64,000 bases of DNA, from contig NZ_NCJH01000002.1 in assembly GCF_002278925.1 (NCBI RefSeq), forward strand, positions 124,001 through 188,000. The letters are read 5' to 3'. The position numbers and the translations under genes were made by a program. Positions 47,512 to 56,939 of the stretch are shown one piece after another. The notes beneath the pieces were generated by a model that was not told where the DNA came from, did no database searches, and was given only the letters and a program-made list of their open reading frames with translations. This stretch comes from Polaromonas sp. 39-63-25 (GTDB taxonomy: Bacteria > Pseudomonadota > Gammaproteobacteria > Burkholderiales > Burkholderiaceae_C). The number at the start of each line of letters is the position of its first letter. Position 1 is the stretch's first letter.

Positions 47512-48426
47512 ATGACCGATTCGCCCATCCTGCTGAGCGCCGCGCAGACTGCGGCCCGCCTGCCCTACCCTGCCTTGCTGGAAGAAATCGTGCGCCTGCT
47601 GGGCGATGCCTCGGTGCAGGTCCCGCAGCGTCTGGTGCAACCCCTGGCCGGCGGCGGCAGCCTGTTTGTGATGCCGGCCTCGGACAGCCGGGTGGCCATG
47701 ACCAAACTGATCACCTTCACGCCGGCCAACGCCGGAACCGCGCGAGCCACCATCCAGGGCGATGTCGTGATTTTTGACATTGCCAGCGGCGAACGCCGGC
47801 TGGTGCTGGACGGCCCGACGGTCACGGCGCGGCGCACCGCGGCCGTCTCCGTGCTGGCGGCGCAGCGACTGGCCCCCAACACCCGCGGGCCGCTGCTGAT
47901 CGTGGGCGCGGGGGTGCAGGGCAAGGCCCACCTCGACGCCTTTGCAGAAGTCCTGCAGGTTCGCGAAGTCGTGATCGCCTCGCGCAGCGTGTCCAGTGCG
48001 CTGGCCCTGGTGCAGCATGCGCAAGCACGGGGCCTGCAGGCCCGTGTGGTGCAGGACGCTAACACCGCGCTGGCCGACTGCCCGCTGGCGGTGACCTGCA
48101 CGCCGGCCCATGGCGTGGTGCTGGGCAGCTTGCCGCGCCCGGATGCGTTCATCAGCGCGGTCGGCGCCTTCACGCCGCAAATGGTGGAGCTCGGTCCGGA
48201 CCTGTGCCGTCACTTTGCGCAGCAGGGCGCGGTGTTTGTGGACACCGCCGACGCAAGCCATGAAGCGGGCGATTTGCTGCAGGCCGGTCTCGATGTGAGC
48301 CGCTTTGCAACGCTCGCGGACGTGCTGGCCCAGGGCACGCAGCGGCCAGCCGGGCCAGTGCTTTTCAAGAGCTGCGGCTGGGCCGGCTGGGACCTGGCAG
48401 CCGCGCGGACGGCTCTGGCGCGGTAA
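47512..48426 (+). CDS. Ornithine cyclodeaminase/mu-crystallin family ketimine reductase
   Basis: 304 residues from the ATG at 47512 (frame open from 47485). Rossmann motif LLIVGAGVQGKAHLDAF (~126-142) and AVTCTPAHGVVLG. The N-terminal half carries MTKLITFTPANAG with the substrate Lys. Overall it resembles the delta1-pyrroline/piperideine-2-carboxylate reductases of this family, which act in hydroxyproline, lysine or D-amino acid catabolism; ornithine cyclodeaminase activity is the less likely alternative. Confidence 0.85.
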   Translation: MTDSPILLSAAQTAARLPYPALLEEIVRLLGDASVQVPQRLVQPLAGGGSLFVMPASDSRVAMTKLITFTPANAGTARATIQGDVVIFDIASGERRLVLDGPTVTARRTAAVSVLAAQRLAPNTRGPLLIVGAGVQGKAHLDAFAEVLQVREVVIASRSVSSALALVQHAQARGLQARVVQDANTALADCPLAVTCTPAHGVVLGSLPRPDAFISAVGAFTPQMVELGPDLCRHFAQQGAVFVDTADASHEAGDLLQAGLDVSRFATLADVLAQGTQRPAGPVLFKSCGWAGWDLAAARTALAR

Positions 48427-48505
48427 AAAAAGCGCCTGTCGTCACGTCCACCCCTGTTGATCCACCGCAAGCGAATCCACCCTCGCCCTTCCTAGACTGA
48501 AACCC

Positions 48506-49864
48506 ATGAAACTTCAATTCCTCGGCGCGACCGACACCGTCACCGGTTCCAAATACCTGATCCAGCACGACAAGTCCAAGGTGCTGGTCGACTGCGGCCT
48601 GTTCCAGGGCTACAAGTTGCTGCGCCTGCGCAACTGGGCGCCGCCGCCGGTGAAGCCGTCCTCGATCGACGCGGTGATCCTGACGCACGCCCACATCGAC
48701 CACAGCGGCTACCTGCCCCTGCTGGCGCGCCAGGGGTTTCGCGGCAAGGTGTTCTGCACACCCGCCACCTACGACCTGTGCCGCATCCTGCTTCCCGACT
48801 CCGGCCACCTGCAGGAAGAAGAGGCCGAGTACACCAACCGCCACAAGCTGTCCAAACACAAGGAGGCCCTGCCGCTGTACACGCGCGACGATGCGCTGCA
48901 ATGCCTCAAGCTGTTTCATCCGGTTCCCCACGGCAAGGACTGGGAGGCCGCACCGGGCCTGCATGCCCGCATGACGCCCTCGGGCCACATGGTCGGGTCG
49001 TCGTTTGTCAGGCTGGACGACGGCTCACGCTCCATCCTGTTTTCCGGGGATATCGGCCGGCCCAACGATCTGGTGCTCAAGCCCCCCGTGCAGATGGATG
49101 GCGCCGACTACCTGGTGGTGGAATCCACCTATGGCGACCGTCCGCACAGGAACTCGGACCCGCTGCTGGAACTCGGCAAGGTGATCAACCGCACCGCCGC
49201 CCGCGGCGGCGTGGTGGTGATCCCGGCCTTCGCCGTGGGCCGGGCCCAGAGCCTGCTGCACTGCATCCAGCTGCTCAAGGCCCAGGGCGTGATCGGCGAC
49301 ATCCCGGTGTACCTCAACAGCCCCATGGCGGCCAGCGCCATGCAGGTTTACCTCAAACACAAATCGGAACTGCGGCTGACGGCCGCCGAATGTGATGCGC
49401 TGGCGCATGCTGCACACATCGTGCAAACGCCGGAAGAATCACGGCTGCTCAATGCACGCCACGGCCCGATGGTGATCGTCGCCGCCAGCGGCATGGCCAC
49501 GGGCGGGCGCGTGGTGCACCACCTCAAGGCCTTTGCGCCCGGCAAGCGCAACACCATTTTGTTCGCCGGCTTTCAGGCCGGCGGTACGCGCGGAGCATCC
49601 ATCGCGGGGGGAGCACCGACGGTGCGGATCTTCGGCGAGGACGTGCCCATCCGGGCCGAGGTCGCCAAGCTGGACGACCTGTCGGCCCATGCCGACGCCG
49701 CCGAAATTGTGAGCTGGCTCAAGGGCTTCAAGGCGCCGCCCAAACAGACCTTCATCACACACGGCGAACCGGCCGCTGCCGACGCGATGCGCCAGCACAT
49801 CGAGCGCGAGCTCCATTGGGACGTCCACATGCCGTTTTACCTCGAAACGGTCACGCTCCGTTGA
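48506..49864 (+). CDS. MBL-fold/beta-CASP RNase-type protein
   Basis: 452 residues. N-terminal metallo-beta-lactamase motif LTHAHIDHSGYLPLL (~60-74), then MTPSGHMVGSSF and the beta-CASP insert with VVVIPAFAVGRAQSLL and VIVAASGMATGGRVVHHL (motif B region), with LSAHADAAEI and FITHGEP (motif C) at the end. Family members process RNA 3' ends or degrade RNA (YSH1/CPSF73-like). The role in this bacterium is unknown. Confidence 0.9.
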   Translation: MKLQFLGATDTVTGSKYLIQHDKSKVLVDCGLFQGYKLLRLRNWAPPPVKPSSIDAVILTHAHIDHSGYLPLLARQGFRGKVFCTPATYDLCRILLPDSGHLQEEEAEYTNRHKLSKHKEALPLYTRDDALQCLKLFHPVPHGKDWEAAPGLHARMTPSGHMVGSSFVRLDDGSRSILFSGDIGRPNDLVLKPPVQMDGADYLVVESTYGDRPHRNSDPLLELGKVINRTAARGGVVVIPAFAVGRAQSLLHCIQLLKAQGVIGDIPVYLNSPMAASAMQVYLKHKSELRLTAAECDALAHAAHIVQTPEESRLLNARHGPMVIVAASGMATGGRVVHHLKAFAPGKRNTILFAGFQAGGTRGASIAGGAPTVRIFGEDVPIRAEVAKLDDLSAHADAAEIVSWLKGFKAPPKQTFITHGEPAAADAMRQHIERELHWDVHMPFYLETVTLR

Positions 49865-50062
49865 TGGGCTCAGGGCCTGTTACCGCTATCGCCGGGGGAA
49901 CGAATGGGCCCGGCGCCAGACCGAACCATAACGCAACGCGCTGCACAAGGTCTGCACAGCGCGCCGGGTGAAAAAAATCCCGGCCCGTGGCCATGCCAGC
50001 GGGCGAATGCGGGCACCGTAGAGGAAACGTCGAGTTTCATCGCCCGTTCCATACTGATTTAT

Positions 50063-52054
50063 TCAGCCGTAGGCAGCACGGGCCTGTGGCAGGTCGATCT
50101 TCCCCTGCACCATCTTCTCCAGCGCGTCATGCCGCAGACTACGCATGCCCATCCGGATGGCGGTCTCGAACACCTCAGACGGACGAGCCTGATGCTGGAT
50201 CAGGCCGCGCAAGGTCGGATTATTCTCCAGCACCTCGTAGATCCCCATACGGCCCTTGTAGCCCTTGCCTCCGCACTGTGGACAGCCAACCGCCGTCCTG
50301 ACCACGATCTCGTCGGACTTGCTGACGCCGGCGCCGTCCACCAGCCGGCGGCGACCCTCCTCGGCATCCATGGGCGTTCCGTCGATGTACTCCGTCACCA
50401 GCTTTTCAAACGCTTCGCGGGGGAGTGGCTTGGGTGCGGCACATTTTGGGCACAGTGCCCGAACCAGGCGTTGGGCCACGATGCCCAACAGCGAGTCGGC
50501 AAAGTTCATCGGGTCCATGCCCAGGTCCAGCAGGCGAACCACGCTCTCCGAGGCGTTGTTGGTATGCAGGGTAGAGAGAACCAGATGCCCCGTCAACGAT
50601 GCTTCGATCACGATCTTGGCCGTCTCGGTATCACGAATTTCACCGATCATGATGATGTCCGGGTCTGCCCGCAGGAAGCCACGCATGGCAGCGGCAAAGG
50701 TCACGCCAATCTTTGGATTGACCTGGACTTGGCGCAGGCCGTCCTGCGTGATCTCGATGGGGTCTTCAGCGGTCCAGATCTTGCGCTGGTCTGTGTTGAT
50801 CTCTTTCAGCATCGAGTGCAACGTCGTGGTCTTGCCAGAGCCGGTGGGACCGACGGCAAGGATCAGGCCGAAGGAGTGGGCCGACATGGCCAAAACCTTT
50901 TTTTCATCGCGAGGTTGGAGGCCCAGTTTCTCCAACGGGATCGGTTTACTCGACGCCAGCAGGCGCATCACCACATCTTCCAGACCATCATGGGTAGGCA
51001 GCACCGCGACCCGCAGCTCGAGCTTGCTGCCGCCAAAATCAGCAAAGTTGATTTTTCCATCCTGCGGCCGACGGCGCTCGGAAATGTCGAGTTTCGCCAT
51101 CACCTTGATGCGCGACACCAGCGCAGCGCGCAGCGAAGCCGGCAACTTCAGGTAAGGTTCCAGATCCCCATCGCGGCGAAAGCGGACACGGGTCACCATC
51201 TGGCCCGGGTTGGTTTCGATGTGGATGTCAGAGGCATTGAGCTTTTGGGCATCCTGAATCATGCGATTGACCAACATCACGAAGCTGGACGACTCGACAA
51301 TATCGAGGAGCTGCGCACCCGCCGGATGGGAATCCGCGTCGGCAATCGCCTTGGCCAGCAACAGGTCGATATTCTCATGCTCCGTCCCGGTGTCTGCAGC
51401 CTCCGGCAACCCGGTGATGCGCGCACTCGGCGCCGCCCCTTTTGCTGCCAGTCCGTTAGCGGACACTGGATCTCGCCGACCCGGCACACGATCCACAAGC
51501 CTTTCGTCGATGGCCTGAGCCGACGCCCACACCAGCTGTACATGCCGATTGAGAAGAGACGAAAGCAGTAGCGCGAGTTCCTGTTGGGTCGGTGTAGACG
51601 AAGCCACAAAAAAACTATCGGGCGTCGCCCCGAGGGGACACACATGGTAGCGACGCGCGTCACTCACGTTCAATTCATCAGCGTCCGTCCGGATCTCGAA
51701 ATGGCTCAGGTCCACCTCCGGCAGACCGGCCAAACTCGACAGGATCCGGTGAGATGCGTCCAGCGTGATCAGCCCCTTCTCGAGGAGATTCCCCAACAAA
51801 TAACCTGAAGACCCTGCCTTATGCAAGTAGGGTGCAAGCACCTCTTTCGACAGGTAGCCCAAGTCAAGGATGATGCTCTCGACCGATTGGCTGGGGCGGG
51901 TATGCAGATATTCCAGGGCTACAAGCAACTGGGGGATGGTGGTGACCTGCGGCGGTATCGCAGGCAAGCCGGCTGCCATTGCCAGCATGGCCGGAGCCAG
52001 CTCGTGTGGTTCACCGTCCCATTGCGGCGTGGATGAATCCGTCGATTCGCTCAT
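50063..52054 (-). CDS. GspE/PilB-type secretion/pilus assembly ATPase
   Basis: 663 residues from the ATG at 52054 (frame open to 52099). N-terminal GspE_N (MshEN) domain (~60-200), then the ATPase with MVTRVRFRRDGDLEPYL, Walker A AVGPTGSGKTTTLHSML, Asp box WTAEDPIEITQDGL, Walker B IIMIGEIRDTETAKI and His box LSTLHTNNASESV. A zinc tetracysteine (CPKC ... CPQCGG) precedes GYKGRMGIYEVL. It lies 16 bp after the PilU/PilT-like gene. No other pilus gene is in the window, so this is an orphan pair. Confidence 0.9.
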   Translation of the reverse strand: MSESTDSSTPQWDGEPHELAPAMLAMAAGLPAIPPQVTTIPQLLVALEYLHTRPSQSVESIILDLGYLSKEVLAPYLHKAGSSGYLLGNLLEKGLITLDASHRILSSLAGLPEVDLSHFEIRTDADELNVSDARRYHVCPLGATPDSFFVASSTPTQQELALLLSSLLNRHVQLVWASAQAIDERLVDRVPGRRDPVSANGLAAKGAAPSARITGLPEAADTGTEHENIDLLLAKAIADADSHPAGAQLLDIVESSSFVMLVNRMIQDAQKLNASDIHIETNPGQMVTRVRFRRDGDLEPYLKLPASLRAALVSRIKVMAKLDISERRRPQDGKINFADFGGSKLELRVAVLPTHDGLEDVVMRLLASSKPIPLEKLGLQPRDEKKVLAMSAHSFGLILAVGPTGSGKTTTLHSMLKEINTDQRKIWTAEDPIEITQDGLRQVQVNPKIGVTFAAAMRGFLRADPDIIMIGEIRDTETAKIVIEASLTGHLVLSTLHTNNASESVVRLLDLGMDPMNFADSLLGIVAQRLVRALCPKCAAPKPLPREAFEKLVTEYIDGTPMDAEEGRRRLVDGAGVSKSDEIVVRTAVGCPQCGGKGYKGRMGIYEVLENNPTLRGLIQHQARPSEVFETAIRMGMRSLRHDALEKMVQGKIDLPQARAAYG

Positions 52055-52070
52055 CTTCGCGCCCCCCGAC

Positions 52071-53195
52071 TCACGACTTGATCTCCATGCCCGACGCATC
52101 CGGAGCCCTGCCGGAGGTCAGCCTCACCCTCAGGGACAAGTCGGTTTTCGAATCTGCGTTCTCGATGGCCTGCTCCAGAGTGATGTCTCCGGCGGTGTAG
52201 AGGTTGTACAGGGACTGGTCAAAAGTCTGCATGCCCAATTCGTTGCTCTTGGCCATGGCTGGCTTGATCTGATCCGCCTGGCCCTTGAGGATCAGATCCG
52301 AGATGTAGGGAGACTGCAGCATCACCTCCACGGCTGGTACCAGCTTGCCGCTGGTACCCTTGATCAGGCGCTGCGCCACCACGCCCTTGAGGTTGAGCGA
52401 CAAATCCATCAGGGCCTGGCGGCGAGACTCTTCCGGAAACAGGTTGAGCACGCGTTCGATGGCCTGGTTGGCGTTGTTCGCGTGCAGCGTGGACACACAC
52501 AGGTGCCCCGTCTCGGCGTAGGCCATCGCATGCTGCATGGTGAGGCGATCGCGAATTTCGCCGATCATGATCACATCCGGCGCTTCGCGCATCGCATGGC
52601 GAAGCGCCTCCTCAAACGAATGCGTGTCCAGGCCCACCTCACGCTGGTCGACCAGCGACTGCTTGTGGTGGTGCACAAACTCGATCGGATCCTCAATGGT
52701 CAGGATATGCCCCGGCACCGTGCCGTTGCGGTAGTCGAGCATGGCGGCCAGTGTGGTGGACTTGCCAGAACCTGCGGCACCCACGACCAATACCAGGCCT
52801 CGCTTGAGAATGGCCAGGCCCTTGAGAGCAGGCGGCAACTTGAGTTCATCTATCGATGCGACGGTCGAGGTGATGTAGCGCACCACCATCGCCACCTCGC
52901 CGCGCTGCATGAAAATGTTGAAGCGAAAGCGCCCCAAGCCGTCGATGGTTGTGGCCAGGTCGCACTCCAGCGATGATTCGAACTCACGCATCTGGGACTC
53001 GCGCATGACCGAATAGGCCAGCGACTTCGCATCGCCAGACGTCAAGGCGGGCAGATTCATGGGACGGATCACCCCATGTACCTTGACAGATGGTGGGGCA
53101 CCTACGGTGACAAAAAGGTCCGAAGCATCGGACTTCACCATGAACTGCAGATAGCGCCCCATGTCGTTCAGGTCATTCGATGAGATGGCGTCCAT
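52071..53195 (-). CDS. PilT/PilU-type twitching motility ATPase
   Basis: 374 residues from the ATG at 53195 (frame open to 53240). DASDLFVTVGAPPSVKVHGV at the N-terminus is typical of PilT/PilU. Walker A GAAGSGKSTTLAAML (~125), LTIEDPIEFVHHHKQSLVDQ, IMIGEIRDRLTMQ and STLHANNANQAIERV follow. The C-terminal tail is longer than in PilT and resembles PilU. It would power pilus retraction together with a core pilus machine encoded elsewhere. Confidence 0.9.
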   Translation of the reverse strand: MDAISSNDLNDMGRYLQFMVKSDASDLFVTVGAPPSVKVHGVIRPMNLPALTSGDAKSLAYSVMRESQMREFESSLECDLATTIDGLGRFRFNIFMQRGEVAMVVRYITSTVASIDELKLPPALKGLAILKRGLVLVVGAAGSGKSTTLAAMLDYRNGTVPGHILTIEDPIEFVHHHKQSLVDQREVGLDTHSFEEALRHAMREAPDVIMIGEIRDRLTMQHAMAYAETGHLCVSTLHANNANQAIERVLNLFPEESRRQALMDLSLNLKGVVAQRLIKGTSGKLVPAVEVMLQSPYISDLILKGQADQIKPAMAKSNELGMQTFDQSLYNLYTAGDITLEQAIENADSKTDLSLRVRLTSGRAPDASGMEIKS

Positions 53196-53324
53196 GACGG
53201 GCGTTCCTTGTTGCAGCGGAATTTGCAGTCTACCCTGCATGGGCCTGCGTCAACCGGCACTCCACGCCATTTTCATCGCCATCCGCGCCACCGTCGCGCG
53301 TTGACCATCGACCGGAACCCCAGG

Positions 53325-54023
53325 TCAGGCAATCGCGATACCGCACCACTCGGCAAAGCGGTGGAAGGCATCCGCCCAGAGCGCCCAGGCAGCCGCGAGG
53401 ACCAGCAGGCCACCGGCCGCGCGTGTGCCCCAGTCCTGCTTGAACTTGTTACCGCGCCCCTGAAGCTTGTCGTACAGCAGCGGCACGAGCATCAGCGACA
53501 CGCTGCTGCCGGCGACAAACAGCGCCATCGACAGCGCGCCCTCCAGCGGCCCGCCGCTGAGCGAGGCCACCAGCAGCGCCGAATAAAGCAGGCCGCAGGG
53601 CATGAAGGTCCACAGCACACCAGTAGCGAAGATGCCGCCGCGCGCCGTGGCCAGTGGCCGGATGCGCGCCCAGACGGCGCGGCCAGCGTCGCTGACCCAT
53701 GCCGGCTGGCGGGCCTGATACAGCAGCATCAACCCCCATAGCAGCACAGCCAGATGAAACAGCGTCCAGACCGGGCGCAACGCCGCGGTGTTGGTGGTCA
53801 ACCAGGCCAGGCTCTGCACGGCCAGCGCGGCAGCGGCGCCGGCCAGCGAGTAGCCCGCCAGACGCCCAGCCTGAAAGCTCCAAAGTGAGCGCGACGACGA
53901 GCCCGCACCCTGACGCGGCCCCAGGCGCGAAATGCCCGCACAGGCTGCACCGCACATGGCAGCGCAATGCGGGCCGCCGGCCAACCCCATCATCAGGGCT
54001 GTTACAGCCAGTGTGGTGGACAT
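53325..54023 (-). CDS. TauE/SafE-like membrane protein (DsbD_2-type, with Cys-rich first helix)
   Basis: 232 residues, about six membrane helices. The first helix contains GGPHCAAMCGAACAG, a metal-thiol motif as in copper/heme-related members found near cytochrome oxidase genes. Listed in databases as sulfite exporter TauE/SafE or UreH-like. It begins 12 bp after hemN and is probably co-transcribed with it, which favours a role in respiratory enzyme maturation (inference). Confidence 0.8.
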   Translation of the reverse strand: MSTTLAVTALMMGLAGGPHCAAMCGAACAGISRLGPRQGAGSSSRSLWSFQAGRLAGYSLAGAAAALAVQSLAWLTTNTAALRPVWTLFHLAVLLWGLMLLYQARQPAWVSDAGRAVWARIRPLATARGGIFATGVLWTFMPCGLLYSALLVASLSGGPLEGALSMALFVAGSSVSLMLVPLLYDKLQGRGNKFKQDWGTRAAGGLLVLAAAWALWADAFHRFAEWCGIAIA

Positions 54024-54035
54024 GGCGGAAACCTC

Positions 54036-55418
54036 TTAGATGATGCGCGAAAACCTGGCGCGGTTTCGGTCGGCCTGCAGGTAGCGGTCGAACACCATGG
54101 CCACCGCGCGCACGAAGAACCAGCCCTGCGCCGTGACCTGAATGCCGGACTCGTCCAGCAGAACCAGCCCGGCATCGGCCAGACTGCGCAGCTGTTCGAG
54201 CTCGGCCGCGAAATAACTGCGGAAGTCCAGCAGCCACGCCAGCTCGATTGACTCGAAGAGCACCTGGCCCTGGCACATCAGTGCCATGATCACGGCACGG
54301 CGCGCCAAGTCATCGCGGTTGAGCGCCAGCCCACGCACCACCGGCAGGCGGCCCTGGTCCAGATGGTCGCAGTACTCTTCCATCGTCTTGGCGTTCTGGC
54401 TGTAGGTCGCACCGATTCGTCCGATGGCCGAGACGCCCAGGCCGATGAGGTCGCAGTCGGGCTGGGTGCTGTAGCCCTGGAAGTTGCGGTGCAGCCGGCC
54501 CTGGCGCTTGGCCACGGCCAGCGCGTCATTGGGCAGGGCAAAGTGGTCCATGCCGATATAGACATACCCTGCACCCATGAAGGCCGCCAGCGACTGCGTC
54601 AGCATGGCCACCTTGGCCGCAGCACCAGGCAAATCGGCCGTCGTGATGCGTCGCTGCGGCTTGAAGCGCTCGGGCAGGTGGGCATAGGCATACAGCGCAA
54701 TGCGGTCGGGCCGCAACTGCGCCACCTGGGCCAGTGTGCGTGCAAAGGACTCGGGGGTCTGGCGCGGCAGGCCGTAGATCAGGTCCACATTGATGGAATC
54801 GAAGCCCACCTCGCGCGCCTGGGCCATCAGTTCGCTGACCTGCTCAAAAGGCTGGATGCGGTGCACGGCCTTCTGGACATCGGGATCAAAATCCTGCACG
54901 CCAAAACTCAGGCGATTGAAACCCATGTCGGCGAGGGCGCGCAGCCGTGTGCCGTCAACCGTGCGCGGGTCGATCTCGATGGAGTATTCGCCGCCGGGCA
55001 CCATCGTGAAACTGCGCCGCAGCATGGCCATGAGTTCTCTCAACTCTTCATCGGACAGGAAGGTCGGCGACCCCCCGCCCAGATGCAGTTGCGTGACCGT
55101 CTGGCCCTCGCCGAGCTGGGCCGTGTGCAGGTCGATCTCGCGGCTCAGGTAGCGCAGGTAGCTGATGGCACGGTTATGGTGCTTGGTGATGATCTTGTTG
55201 CAGGCGCAGTAATAACACAGCGATTCACAGAACGGAATATGGACATACAGCGACAGCGGCATGGTCAGCCCGGCCGGGCCGGTGCGGCGCTGGACCAGGG
55301 CCTGACCATAGTCGGCTGCGGTGAAGGCTTCTACAAAACGGTCGGCCGTTGGATAGGATGTATACCGCGGCCCCGGAACGTCGAATCGTTGGAGCAGATC
55401 GGGCGATACATTGGTCAT
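54036..55418 (-). CDS. hemN: Oxygen-independent coproporphyrinogen III oxidase HemN
   Basis: 460 residues. Radical SAM enzyme that oxidatively decarboxylates coproporphyrinogen III in heme synthesis without oxygen. The cluster motif is PFCESLCYYCACNK (Cys64, Cys68, Cys71, then Cys73). GGGSPTFLSDEELREL and FGVQDFDPDVQKAVHRIQP match HemN. It is divergent from fnr and has an FNR box centred 60 bp upstream of its start, which fits anaerobic induction. Confidence 0.95.
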   Translation of the reverse strand: MTNVSPDLLQRFDVPGPRYTSYPTADRFVEAFTAADYGQALVQRRTGPAGLTMPLSLYVHIPFCESLCYYCACNKIITKHHNRAISYLRYLSREIDLHTAQLGEGQTVTQLHLGGGSPTFLSDEELRELMAMLRRSFTMVPGGEYSIEIDPRTVDGTRLRALADMGFNRLSFGVQDFDPDVQKAVHRIQPFEQVSELMAQAREVGFDSINVDLIYGLPRQTPESFARTLAQVAQLRPDRIALYAYAHLPERFKPQRRITTADLPGAAAKVAMLTQSLAAFMGAGYVYIGMDHFALPNDALAVAKRQGRLHRNFQGYSTQPDCDLIGLGVSAIGRIGATYSQNAKTMEEYCDHLDQGRLPVVRGLALNRDDLARRAVIMALMCQGQVLFESIELAWLLDFRSYFAAELEQLRSLADAGLVLLDESGIQVTAQGWFFVRAVAMVFDRYLQADRNRARFSRII

Positions 55419-55471
55419 GACATGATTCTCGTGGAGGTAAGTGACTGTGCCGCGTCCGCCCCCCTGACCGT

Positions 55472-55485
55472 TTGATATGGATCAA
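55472..55485. promoter_or_regulatory. FNR box 1 between hemN and fnr
   Basis: TTGATATGGATCAA, a perfect match to TTGAT-N4-ATCAA. Its centre (55478.5) lies 41.5 bp from a possible fnr start near 55520, whose -10 would be GACAAT at 55507-55512. A hemN start near 55437 at the same spacing has a weaker -10 (CACAGT). Confidence 0.85.
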
Positions 55486-55512
55486 ATGCGCCGGGGCGGA
55501 GGACAGGACAAT

Positions 55513-55526
55513 TTGATCAAGATCAT
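55513..55526. promoter_or_regulatory. FNR box 2, upstream of fnr
   Basis: TTGATCAAGATCAT, one mismatch from TTGAT-N4-ATCAA, 41 bp from box 1. It overlaps the predicted fnr transcription start, so it could mediate autorepression. Confidence 0.7.
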
Positions 55527-55539
55527 ATAAGGCTCTCCC

Positions 55540-56325
55540 ATGAAGGAAATCCCCGTACGTACGCCCCCCGCGGATCTGGTAATGACTGCCCCGGAAACGC
55601 CGTTTATCGATGAAAAAACTATCAAGGTGGCGTGCTCGAACTGCAACCTTCGCGAACTGTGCATGCCGGTGGGCCTGAGCCCGCAAGAGCTCGCGCGCAT
55701 CGACGAGGTCGTGGCCATCCGCCGCAAGGTCAAACGCGGCGCCACCCTGTTTCGCAATGGTGAGCCGTTCGAATCACTGTTTGCCATTCGCACCGGCTTT
55801 TTCAAGACCTGCGTCACTTCCGGCGACGGTCGCGACCAGGTCACCGGCTTCCAGATGGCCGGCGAGGTGATCGGCCTGGACGGCATTGTCAATGACCGCC
55901 ATACCTGCGATGCCGTCGCCCTGGAAGATGCCGAGGTCTGCGTCATGCCTTTCAATCGCATCGGTGAGCTCTCGCGCGAGATCAATGCCCTGCAACACCA
56001 TGTGCACCGCATCATGAGCCGCGAGATCGTGCGCGAACACGGCGTGATGCTGCTCCTGGGCAGCATGCGGGCCGAAGAACGCGTGGCGGCCTTCCTGCTG
56101 AATCTGGTGCAGCGGCTGCATGCTCGGGGGTTCTCGGGGTCGGAGCTGGTCCTGCGCATGACACGCGAGGAGATTGGTAGTTACCTCGGGATGAAGCTGG
56201 AAACCGTGAGCCGCACCTTCTCGAAGTTTGCCGATGACGGCGTCATCGAGGTCCACCAGCGCCATGTGCGCATCCTCGACCCCGCCGCCCTGCAGTCCAT
56301 CGTCAACCAGCAGGGCTGCAACTAG
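55540..56325 (+). CDS. fnr: FNR-type oxygen-responsive transcriptional regulator
   Basis: 261 residues, CRP/FNR family. The [4Fe-4S] ligands are Cys32, Cys35 and Cys41 (ACSNCNLRELCMPVG) plus Cys134 (AEVCVMPF), as in E. coli FNR. A cyclic-nucleotide-binding-like fold is followed by an HTH with GSYLGMKLETVSRTFSKF, whose E-x-x-S-R contacts the TTGAT half-site. It should activate anaerobic genes such as hemN. The stop is followed at once by a ~95 bp repeat copy. Confidence 0.95.
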   Translation: MKEIPVRTPPADLVMTAPETPFIDEKTIKVACSNCNLRELCMPVGLSPQELARIDEVVAIRRKVKRGATLFRNGEPFESLFAIRTGFFKTCVTSGDGRDQVTGFQMAGEVIGLDGIVNDRHTCDAVALEDAEVCVMPFNRIGELSREINALQHHVHRIMSREIVREHGVMLLLGSMRAEERVAAFLLNLVQRLHARGFSGSELVLRMTREEIGSYLGMKLETVSRTFSKFADDGVIEVHQRHVRILDPAALQSIVNQQGCN

Positions 56326-56418
56326 GGCCCCCACGCTTGTCGCTTCGCGTACTGCGCTGCCCCCCGAGGGGGCGCTGCGCCTGCGGCCCGGCAAAGCCGG
56401 TTCCGCGGCCCCGGCTGG
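56326..56418 (+). repeat. ~95 bp 'CCCCGAGGGGG' interspersed repeat, copy 3
   Basis: Close copy of 1253-1345, with the same CTGCCCCCCGAGGGGGC centre and AAGCCGGTTCCGCGGCC block. It starts at the first base after the fnr stop codon and fills most of the gap to the convergent stress-protein gene. Confidence 0.85.
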
Positions 56419-56444
56419 CAACTCGGGCGATTGGCAACCAGGGA

Positions 56445-56915
56445 CTACGGGCGGGCGGTATCCTCGGCCCCGCGCACCACCAGCACCGGAACCGGCGCGG
56501 TCCGCACGATCTGTTCGGCGTCGCTGCCCATCAGGACACGGCCCATGCCGCGCCGCCCGTGCGAACCGACCACAATCAGGTCCGCCCCCGCGCTCCTGGC
56601 CTGCTCGGCCACATGTTCGCAGATGCGGCCCGGCCCGCCCACAATCAGCACACTGTCGGTGTCCACGCCCTGGTCCACGGCCTTTTGCCGGCCGAGCGCC
56701 AGCAGTTTCTCACCCGCCGCCTGCATCAGGGGAACGATTTCGTTGGTGTAATTCATCGCCGTCTCGAAGCCGTTGACGTAACTCAGCTCGTCCACCACAT
56801 GAAGCAGCCGCAGCCGCGCGCCGGTCAGCCGGGCCAGGCGGATGGCTTCGTCCAGCGCCTTTTCCGAAGTCGGGCTGCCGTCGAAGGGAACAAGAATCTG
56901 ATGGTAAGCGGACAA
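56445..56915 (-). CDS. Universal stress protein (UspA family)
   Basis: 156 residues. N-terminal ILVPFDGSPTSEKALDEAI and the ATP-binding GSHGRRGMGRVLMGSDAEQIVR (in part: GSHGRRGMGRVLMGS) with the G-x2-G-x9-G-S/T pattern. It lies 24 bp after the acyl-CoA synthetase-GNAT gene and should be in its transcript. USP genes of this type are often low-oxygen induced. Confidence 0.93.
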   Translation of the reverse strand: MSAYHQILVPFDGSPTSEKALDEAIRLARLTGARLRLLHVVDELSYVNGFETAMNYTNEIVPLMQAAGEKLLALGRQKAVDQGVDTDSVLIVGGPGRICEHVAEQARSAGADLIVVGSHGRRGMGRVLMGSDAEQIVRTAPVPVLVVRGAEDTARP

Positions 56916-56939
56916 TTTTTCTCCTCAGTCAAATCATTT

